A stretch of DNA of 8,378 nt, from the NCBI GenBank assembly GCA_905234775.1, contig CAJOJC010000060.1, forward strand, positions 1-8,378, read 5' to 3'. Position numbers and translations under genes: made by a program. The notes below the pieces were generated by a model, which did no database searches, was not told the origin of the DNA, and saw only the letters and a list, made by a program, of their open reading frames with translations. This DNA comes from an uncultured Bacteroidales bacterium. Lineage in GTDB: Bacteria > Bacteroidota > Bacteroidia > Bacteroidales > UBA932. Below are positions 1 to 8,378 of the stretch, piece after piece. Each line of letters opens with the position of its first letter. The first letter of the stretch is position 1.

Positions 1-438
1 AACCTCTACACCCAGTACAAGACAGACGGTAAGATCGACATGACCAACATCAACAACATCCTCAACCTCGCCGCCCTTTCCCAGTGTATCGGCGAGCTCA
101 AGGATGCCGGTAAGGTAGACAAGTCTGAGTACGTCAAGGAGTTCGCCACCGGTCTTATCCTCGGTTCGAACAACCTCGTCAACCAGACCAACAGTACTCC
201 CGTCGTAGGTGGTCTTACCAACCTCGCAGGAATCAACCTCAATTCTGTAACTACCGCAGCTGCAAGCCTCCTCGCCAACGGAATCACAACCGCCAACGCC
301 CAGGCCCAGCAGGCAGCTACGGCTACCGCCAGTACCGCAAGCGCTATCACTAACGCGATCTCTACTGTAGGCGCAGCTACTACCGAGGTCACCCAGGCAG
401 TCAACACCCTCTCGTCTATCTTCAGCCTTTTCAAATAA
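1..438 (+). CDS. Unrecognised protein with Ala/Thr/Ser-rich C-terminus, 5' end outside window
   Basis: The reading frame is open from base 1 to the TAA at 436-438, giving 145 visible residues. An ATG lies at 40, but the frame continues upstream of it with sensible codons (NLYTQYKTDGKID), so the gene most likely begins before the window and the ATG is internal. The first half reads like a folded helical segment (LYTQYKTDGKIDMTN, then IGELKDAGKVDKSEYVKEFA). From about visible residue 85 it becomes a low-complexity tail rich in Ala, Thr, Ser and Asn, and it ends in hydrophobic TLSSIFSLFK. I do not recognise the family and assign no function. Codon use strongly favours AAC, ACC, GCC and CTC, which is compatible with high expression (inference). 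Its stop lies 4 bp before the C69 peptidase start, so the two are probably co-transcribed. No signal peptide can be judged because the N-terminus is missing. Confidence 0.75.
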   Translation, partial: NLYTQYKTDGKIDMTNINNILNLAALSQCIGELKDAGKVDKSEYVKEFATGLILGSNNLVNQTNSTPVVGGLTNLAGINLNSVTTAAASLLANGITTANAQAQQAATATASTASAITNAISTVGAATTEVTQAVNTLSSIFSLFK

Positions 439-442
439 TTAA

Positions 443-1948
443 GTGAAAAAGTTACTCCTTATATTCGCCGGCGCGGCGCTCTGCTGCACCGGCGTTTTCG
501 CTCAAGACGACGCCTGCACCAGCATCATGGTCGGCAGGCTGGCGTCCAAAGACGGTGCGGTCATCACGTCGCATACTTGCGACGGAAAATACCGCACCTG
601 GTCGTACATGGAGCCCGCGGCCGACCATGAACCCGGCGTCCTCCATGCCCTGCAGAAAGGGACCATGAAAACCGCCTTCAGGGGTGATACGACAGGAGTA
701 GTGACCCTCGGCTACATCCCCGAAGCGCCGCATACCTTCGCCTACCTCAACACCTGCTACCCCTCGCTCAACGAGAAGAACGTAGGAATCGGCGAAACTA
801 CCTTCAACGGCCCCGACACCCTCAGAAGCACCAATGGCCTTTTCATGGTCGAAGAGCTGCAGAGAGTAGCGCTTCAGCGCTGTTCGAGCGCGCGTGAGGC
901 AGTCGAGCTGATGGGCGCGCTGGCGGAGCAGTACGGCTATATCGACGGCGGCGAATGCCTGACCGTGGCCGACGAGCGCGAGGTATGGCAGTTCGAGATT
1001 CTCGGCCCCGGAAAGGGCAGGCGCGGCGCGGTATGGGTCGCGAAGAGGGTGCCCGACGACCATGTAGCAGTGTCGGCGAACGTGCCCCGAATCGGCCTTA
1101 TCGAGCGCTCAGACAGCGCAAACTTCCTCTGCTCGGCGAACGTGGAGAGCGTCGCTCTCGAATTCGGCCTGTGGGACGGCGAAGACGAGTTCAAGTTCTG
1201 GGAGGTTTACAACTGCACCTACGGCCGCGGCCAGAACCACCGCGAGCGTGAATGGTGGATCCTCAGCACCCTCGCCCCCTCGCTGAAACTGGCCTACGAT
1301 GAGATCGAGCTGCCCTTCTCCGTGAAGCCGGAGATCGAGGTGGACGCCCGCAAGGTCATGGAACTGCTCCGCTCGACCTACGAAGGGACGGAGTACAGCA
1401 TGGTCAAGAATCTCACGCTGAATGGCAAGATCAGCCCGAACGCGAACCCGTGGATGACTACTACCATGCGCAATATGCTCAACGAAATCGCGCCCGGTAG
1501 CGTGGAATTCGCGCGCAACGTTTCGGTCGCATGGTGCTGCTATTCGACCGTTATCGACATCAACGCCGCCCGTCCGGAGCCCATGCGGGCGATCTGCTGG
1601 CTCGCGTTCGATAACCCGGGCCAGAGCCCCCATATCCCCATCTTCAGCGGGAGCACTAAAGTGCCGGCGGGCTTCGAGCGCTGCGGCCAGAACGTCTACG
1701 ACCCGGAGATCCCGCTCTGGAAGTATCGCAAGGCCAACAAACTCGCAACCCTCGGCTGGGAGGCGGTTAAGAAGGACTTCCTAGTAAATGTTCTTGAAGA
1801 AGAGCAGAAAGCGTTCGACGGCCTTCAGGACCTCAAGCCCTGCCCTTGTAAACTGGACGATTATACCCGGAAAATATACGAAGAAACCTCCGCCCGCTGG
1901 GAGCGGATGGAGGCAGATTACTGGGTAATGTTCGGAATGGGATTCTAG
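443..1948 (+). CDS. Secreted C69-family peptidase (dipeptidase type, Ntn hydrolase)
   Basis: This 501-residue protein has the N-terminal pattern of peptidase family C69: a signal peptide (residues 1-20, ending VFA|Q), then CTSIMVGRLASKDGAVITSH with Cys25 as the predicted N-terminal nucleophile. Further family-like segments are NEKNVGIGETTF (110-121), EVWQFEI (180-186) and a VPDDHVAVSANVPRIG stretch (203-218). Known members are N-terminal-nucleophile hydrolases that cleave dipeptides or short peptides after autocatalytic exposure of the Cys; the substrate here is unknown. The signal peptide places it in the periplasm or outside the cell. The start must be GTG at 443: an in-frame TAA sits directly before it (440-442) and the next Met (29) would remove both signal peptide and nucleophile. 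No Shine-Dalgarno sequence is visible. It follows the upstream gene by 4 bp. C14/C15 do not sit in a good lipobox, so signal peptidase I processing is favoured. Family call sure, substrate not. Confidence 0.9.
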   Translation: MKKLLLIFAGAALCCTGVFAQDDACTSIMVGRLASKDGAVITSHTCDGKYRTWSYMEPAADHEPGVLHALQKGTMKTAFRGDTTGVVTLGYIPEAPHTFAYLNTCYPSLNEKNVGIGETTFNGPDTLRSTNGLFMVEELQRVALQRCSSAREAVELMGALAEQYGYIDGGECLTVADEREVWQFEILGPGKGRRGAVWVAKRVPDDHVAVSANVPRIGLIERSDSANFLCSANVESVALEFGLWDGEDEFKFWEVYNCTYGRGQNHREREWWILSTLAPSLKLAYDEIELPFSVKPEIEVDARKVMELLRSTYEGTEYSMVKNLTLNGKISPNANPWMTTTMRNMLNEIAPGSVEFARNVSVAWCCYSTVIDINAARPEPMRAICWLAFDNPGQSPHIPIFSGSTKVPAGFERCGQNVYDPEIPLWKYRKANKLATLGWEAVKKDFLVNVLEEEQKAFDGLQDLKPCPCKLDDYTRKIYEETSARWERMEADYWVMFGMGF

Positions 1949-2728
1949 CTAATAGCAGACAGTGATGTGGAAGCAGTGCTGGTTCCTCTCGTATTTGCAG
2001 AGGATCTTGCCCTGCTTCTTCCTGTCTTTAAGGACCTCGCTCATCACCTTATTTAGCTCGTAGGGCTCCATCTTCGCATCCTGCGAATCTTCGTCGTCGC
2101 GCCAGTAGCGCTGGTTAGCGATATCGAAGGTAGTACCGTAGCAATGGGCTGAGTTGGCAGAAGCGTTTGAGTTGTGTTTGCGGAGCTTCTGGACATCTTC
2201 TTCGGTACGCAGAACAGACGAAACCACTATCTTGTAGTTCAGGAGCCTGTGATTGGCGAGGGAGTCGTGGAACGCACGGCTAATAATATCCAATTCCTCG
2301 GCAGCGTTCTTGGTAAGATAAGGGACAGAGTACTTCAGATCCCACATCTTTATATATTCGTTGTCGGTTATTTTCACCAATCCTTCATAGCCTACGTCAT
2401 CCCTGGTTTTGGGACGGCGGCTGAGGCCATATTTCTTTGCGGCAATCAGGTGATCTTCATTGAGATCTGCGAACCATTGTGAGAGACGGGGTTTAGGAGC
2501 GCTGTAGATAATGTCCTTCTTCTCCTTCTGGGGAATGACTTCCTCTATCTCTGCGTCTTCAATCACTATCTGGGGAGAAGTCTCAGGCTCTGGCGACTCT
2601 TCCATGGCGGCTTCCTCTACGGCTTCGCGGGATCCCCTGCTCAGGCAGGAGCCGACAAGAATTCCAACCAGAAGCCCCACAAAAAACGGGGTCAGGATAA
2701 TCAGCCAGGCTTTAGTCTCTCTTTTCAT
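1949..2728 (-). CDS. Membrane-anchored or lipidated LAS/M15-like metallopeptidase (DUF5715 type)
   Basis: This is a 259-residue protein. Residues 1-7 are basic and 8-27 hydrophobic. They are followed by a charged, Glu/Pro-rich linker (about 32-72) and a C-terminal domain (about 85-259). That domain carries SSVLRT (170-175, Arg174), SAHCYGTTFDI (193-203, His195 and Asp202) and QHCFHITV (250-257, His251 and His254). The H-x6-D pair plus a late His and an upstream Arg match the zinc-ligand arrangement of LAS/M15 peptidases such as D-Ala-D-Ala carboxypeptidases; the layout resembles the Bacteroidota family DUF5715. Peptidoglycan peptide cleavage is inferred, not shown. LVGSC (24-28) fits a lipobox, so Cys28 may be lipidated; otherwise the segment is a signal anchor. 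Either way the domain would be periplasmic or at the outer membrane. It starts 7 bp after the beta-barrel gene (same operon), and its stop abuts that of the C69 gene. Confidence 0.8.
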   Translation of the reverse strand: MKRETKAWLIILTPFFVGLLVGILVGSCLSRGSREAVEEAAMEESPEPETSPQIVIEDAEIEEVIPQKEKKDIIYSAPKPRLSQWFADLNEDHLIAAKKYGLSRRPKTRDDVGYEGLVKITDNEYIKMWDLKYSVPYLTKNAAEELDIISRAFHDSLANHRLLNYKIVVSSVLRTEEDVQKLRKHNSNASANSAHCYGTTFDIANQRYWRDDEDSQDAKMEPYELNKVMSEVLKDRKKQGKILCKYERNQHCFHITVCY

Positions 2729-2735
2729 CTACGCT

Positions 2736-3329
2736 TTAGAAACGGTAACCGATACCGCCCTTGACTCCGGTATAGTTCATACCGATACCGAGTTCAACGC
2801 AACCGAAGAAGCGGCGGCCGAACTCGATTCCGATAGGATTCAACTGAACATCGGGAACCAGCTGGAAATCTCCTGAGCCGAAACTGAGAAATGCACCGGC
2901 CTCAAGCGAACCATAGAGTTTGCAGGCGGGACGGTTTAGATAATTAAGGCGGCCCTCCACGCATATAGGAACAAAGTGCATATATGTAGCATTGTGAACC
3001 TCGCGAGTGTCTTTGTCGACTGTTTTAAAAGCGGTTCCGCAATAGTTTACGCTAAGTCCCAGAGACCAGTCTGAATTAAAGCTGTAAAGGCCCTCGAAGC
3101 TGAAGAAAGGAGGTGTTGCAAACTCCAGGGTTTCGTTCGAATCCTTATTGAGGCCGATTGCAATTCCTACGAACATTCCTCCGAAAATATCAATTAGAAT
3201 CGGAACTGTAGGCAGATAAGCTGCACCGGCTTTAACGGTCCACTTCTCTTCCTGTTCGTAATCGTATTCCTGAGCAAATACCGGCACTGCAAGCACCGAC
3301 AGCAGAACGATGGTTATCAGCTTTTTCAT
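2736..3329 (-). CDS. Small outer-membrane beta-barrel protein
   Basis: This 197-residue protein begins with a clear signal peptide (MKKLITIVLLSVLAVPVFA, residues 1-19, then QEYDYEQ). The rest shows alternating hydrophobic/polar strands with many Gly and aromatic residues, for example FSFEGLYSFNSDWSLGLSVNY and GCVELGIGMNYTGVKGGIGY. It ends in Phe, the terminal aromatic residue usual for outer-membrane barrels recognised by the BAM machinery. The size suggests a barrel of roughly eight strands; I cannot say whether it is a pore, adhesin or structural protein. It is the first gene of a minus-strand pair: the LAS-like peptidase starts 7 bp after its stop, so the two may work together at the envelope. 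No TAnnTTTG element is visible in the 55 bp between it and the upstream tRNA-Gln. Codons look more AT-rich than in ettA or infB. Confidence 0.8.
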   Translation of the reverse strand: MKKLITIVLLSVLAVPVFAQEYDYEQEEKWTVKAGAAYLPTVPILIDIFGGMFVGIAIGLNKDSNETLEFATPPFFSFEGLYSFNSDWSLGLSVNYCGTAFKTVDKDTREVHNATYMHFVPICVEGRLNYLNRPACKLYGSLEAGAFLSFGSGDFQLVPDVQLNPIGIEFGRRFFGCVELGIGMNYTGVKGGIGYRF

Positions 3330-3384
3330 AATCGTGCGTTTTCTATCAAGATGCCCTTTAGGGGGTAAGCGTTGCTTTTGTTAG

Positions 3385-3455
3385 TTGAGGTGCCAGGATT
3401 CGAACCTGGGCAGGCAGAACCAAAATCTGCAGTGCTACCATTACACCACACCTCA
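3385..3455 (-). tRNA. trnQ: tRNA-Gln (anticodon UUG)
   Basis: The minus strand folds into a complete cloverleaf of 71 nt. The acceptor stem TGAGGTG/CACCTCA has the weak U1-A72 pair typical of glutamine tRNAs. The D arm is GTGTAATGGTAGCAC. The anticodon stem GCAGA/TCTGC closes the loop TTTTGGT with anticodon UUG. The variable loop has 4 nt, and the T arm CCAGG-TTCGAAT-CCTGG is perfect. The discriminator is A. The next bases are CT, so CCA is not encoded and must be added after transcription. A -7 element lies 10 bp upstream. It is the only tRNA here and sits between ettA and the outer-membrane protein gene. Confidence 0.97.
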
Positions 3456-3465
3456 ATTCCGGGTG

Positions 3466-3473
3466 CAAAGATA
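3466..3473 (-). promoter_or_regulatory. Putative Bacteroidota -7 element for tRNA-Gln
   Basis: Read on the minus strand this is TATCTTTG, an exact fit to the Bacteroidota sigma factor -7 consensus TAnnTTTG. It ends 10 bp before the mature tRNA 5' end, leaving a very short leader. No convincing TTTG/TTG -33 box is seen at the usual 19-21 bp spacing, although an A/T-rich tract lies upstream. The assignment is from pattern and position only. Confidence 0.5.
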
Positions 3474-3485
3474 AAGATATTTTTA

Positions 3486-3493
3486 TAAATTTG
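3486..3493 (+). promoter_or_regulatory. Putative Bacteroidota -7 element for ettA
   Basis: TAAATTTG matches TAnnTTTG exactly on the plus strand. It ends 19 bp before the ettA ATG, predicting a short leader of about 15 nt. The -33 position would fall near 3463-3466, where no TTTG is present and where the tRNA -7 element begins on the other strand, so the two divergent promoters would overlap. No Shine-Dalgarno sequence follows, as is usual in this phylum. Confidence 0.5.
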
Positions 3494-3512
3494 TTGAAAG
3501 CGAATAACCGAT

Positions 3513-5189
<1,677 letters not shown>

Positions 5190-5192
5190 CAT

Positions 5193-6092
5193 ATGAAAAC
5201 CCTCAGATTGAACGCCTCTGCCGACGGAGTGGAACTCGCGGTGGCGGTTGCAGAGCCTAAAGGCCCAGCGAAAGGCATTTTCCAGATAGTCCACGGAATG
5301 GCGGAGCATAAGGAGCGCTACTATGCTTTTATGGACGTTTTGGCCGCAGAAGGCTATGTGGTGGTCATCCACGATCATCGCGGCCATGGTGAATCGCTCA
5401 AGTCGCCGGACGATCTCGGCTATATGTACGACGGCGGGTGGCTGGCCATGGTCGAGGATGTAAAAGTCGTTCAGAACTGGGCGCGCGAGCAGTATCCGGA
5501 TCTGCCGGTAACGCTCTTCGGCCACAGTATGGGCTCGATGGTAGTCCGTTCATTTGCCAAACGCTACGATTCCTCGATTGCCAACCTGATCGTGTGCGGA
5601 TGCCCTTCGGACAACCCGGCCAAGGGCGCAGGACGTGCGCTTACCCGCATCATCGCTTTCTTCCGCGGCTGGCGCTACCGCCCGGACCTCATAAACCAGA
5701 TGTCTTTCGGCGCATACAATAAGCCCTTCGAATCGGAGGGCCCATGTGCCTGGCTGAGCCGTAACCCGGATAATGTCAAGACCTACCTCAAAGACCCTCT
5801 CAGCGGCTACTGCTTTACCGCCAACGGCTTTTACGGCCTGCTAGGAGTGATGAAAGACTGCTACAGTCCTAAGGGATGGGCGATGAAGAACCCTTCGCTG
5901 AAGGTGTTGTTCATCTCCGGCGCAGACGACCCCTGCAGAATAGACGACAAAGCCTTCGGAAAGGCGGTCGCGTTTATGCGCGAGCGCGGGTACACCAACG
6001 TCAAGTCAAAGCTGTACCCTGGTCTTCGCCACGAAATCCTCCAGGAAAAAGAAGCCCCGGAGGTCTACGCGGATATACTGTCTTTCATATAA
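5193..6092 (+). CDS. Alpha/beta hydrolase, monoacylglycerol-lipase / lysophospholipase-like (S33-type)
   Basis: This 299-residue protein has the full alpha/beta-hydrolase set: an oxyanion-region HGMAEHKERY (34-43), a DHRGHGES turn (61-68), the nucleophile elbow GHSMG with Ser112, the acid in SGADDPC (probably Asp245, Asp246 as alternative) and His280 in YPGLRHE. A cap segment (about 137-230), including CAWLSRNPDNVKTYLKDPLSGY, is typical of the monoacylglycerol-lipase-like group also annotated as Hydrolase_4 or serine aminopeptidase. No signal peptide is visible, so it should be cytoplasmic. The likely reaction is hydrolysis of an ester in a lipid or small molecule; the substrate cannot be read from sequence. 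Its ATG lies 3 bp after the ettA stop, suggesting co-transcription and possible translational coupling. The stop codon lies at the start of the first of two hairpin repeats. Confidence 0.88.
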   Translation: MKTLRLNASADGVELAVAVAEPKGPAKGIFQIVHGMAEHKERYYAFMDVLAAEGYVVVIHDHRGHGESLKSPDDLGYMYDGGWLAMVEDVKVVQNWAREQYPDLPVTLFGHSMGSMVVRSFAKRYDSSIANLIVCGCPSDNPAKGAGRALTRIIAFFRGWRYRPDLINQMSFGAYNKPFESEGPCAWLSRNPDNVKTYLKDPLSGYCFTANGFYGLLGVMKDCYSPKGWAMKNPSLKVLFISGADDPCRIDDKAFGKAVAFMRERGYTNVKSKLYPGLRHEILQEKEAPEVYADILSFI

Positions 6093-6130
6093 AATCCACA
6101 GGTCGAGCCGCTTTTGGGCTTGACCTGTGG
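6091..6130 (-). terminator. Hairpin A, possible bidirectional terminator (second for infB)
   Basis: Arms 6096-6109 and 6117-6130 pair over 14 positions with a 7-nt loop (GCTTTTG). All are Watson-Crick except 6105:6121, which is G-U in plus-strand RNA but C-A in minus-strand RNA. On the minus strand the stem is followed by A then TTTT (6095-6091), a weak terminator signature behind infB. On the plus strand it is followed by GAAAAAG, with no U tract, so for the hydrolase mRNA it may act as a 3'-end stabiliser or a U-poor terminator. Confidence 0.6.
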
Positions 6131-6172
6131 GAAAAAGCAACAAGTCGAGGCATTTTTGGGCCTGACCTGTGG
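6131..6172 (-). terminator. Hairpin B, probable infB terminator
   Basis: Arms 6140-6151 and 6160-6170 pair as ACA/TGT, GTC/GAC and GGC/GCC, with one A-C mismatch (6143:6167), one G-T pair (6147:6163), a bulged A (6148) and an 8-nt loop. On the minus strand the stem starts 8 bases after the infB stop and is followed by TG-CTTTTT (6139-6132), the better T tract of the two. It is a weaker stem than hairpin A. Confidence 0.55.
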
Positions 6173-6177
6173 AAACG

Positions 6178-8378
<2,201 letters not shown>

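Larger units (their letters stand above)
6089..6172. repeat. Two tandem 42-bp imperfect repeats, each with an inverted repeat
   Basis: Unit A is 6089-6130 and unit B is 6131-6172. By hand alignment they agree at 33 of 42 positions without gaps. The right half is nearly invariant: TTTTGGGCYTGACCTGTGG at 6112-6130 and 6154-6172 differs at one base. The left halves have drifted. Each unit forms a hairpin. The repeats fill almost the whole 85-bp gap between the convergent hydrolase and infB genes; unit A overlaps the last bases of the hydrolase gene. A transcription-terminator role is likely, but a genome-wide extragenic palindrome family is also possible. Confidence 0.85.

Noticed and set aside
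40..42. ATG as the start of the first gene
   Set aside because: Thirteen in-frame codons upstream read as the same kind of protein sequence and no promoter is visible, so the gene most likely starts before the window.
452..1633. Several open frames on both strands within the C69 peptidase gene
   Set aside because: All overlap a gene with complete family motifs and show no domain, signal peptide or plausible start context.
1949..1957. GCTAATAGC inverted repeat at the convergent junction as a terminator
   Set aside because: Arms of four bases with a one-base centre and no T tract are far too weak.
3385..3455. tRNA-Gln as an attachment site with a nearby integrase or duplicated tRNA end
   Set aside because: No integrase gene and no repeat of the tRNA 3' end was seen in the window.

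Overview
The window looks like an ordinary chromosomal stretch from a member of the Bacteroidota, most likely the order Bacteroidales. Four things point there: two good TAnnTTTG promoter -7 elements, starts without Shine-Dalgarno sequences, an IF-2 whose N-terminal part contains the LKVVGKIDL stretch seen in Bacteroidales IF-2, and Bacteroidota-style secreted proteins with a VFA|Q signal-peptide end. Most genes are GC-rich at third codon positions. The genus cannot be named from this sequence alone.

Layout from left to right. Positions 1-438 (+) hold the 3' part of an unrecognised protein with an Ala/Thr/Ser-rich tail. Four bases later, at 443-1948 (+), comes a secreted peptidase of family C69 (dipeptidase, N-terminal nucleophile). 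Its stop codon abuts the stop codon of a convergent minus-strand pair: an outer-membrane beta-barrel protein (3329-2736) followed after 7 bp by a membrane-anchored or lipidated LAS/M15-like metallopeptidase, DUF5715 type (2728-1949). Upstream of that pair on the same strand is a tRNA-Gln(UUG) gene (3455-3385). A 57-bp gap with divergent -7 elements separates it from ettA, the ABC-F translational throttle (3513-5189, +). An alpha/beta hydrolase of the monoacylglycerol-lipase type (5193-6092, +) follows ettA with a 3-bp gap. An 85-bp convergent gap filled by two tandem 42-bp hairpin-forming repeats leads to the 3' end of infB (IF-2, 6178-8378, -), which runs off the right edge.

Three entries serve translation (tRNA-Gln, EttA, IF-2). 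Four others act at or outside the cell envelope or on small substrates (C69 peptidase, LAS-type peptidase, beta-barrel, hydrolase). The two minus-strand envelope genes form one likely operon, and ettA plus the hydrolase form another.

I found no mobile element, CRISPR array, phage gene or defence system. The features most worth a second look are the tandem hairpin repeat before infB, the zero-gap convergent stop codons, and the barrel/peptidase pair downstream of the tRNA gene.
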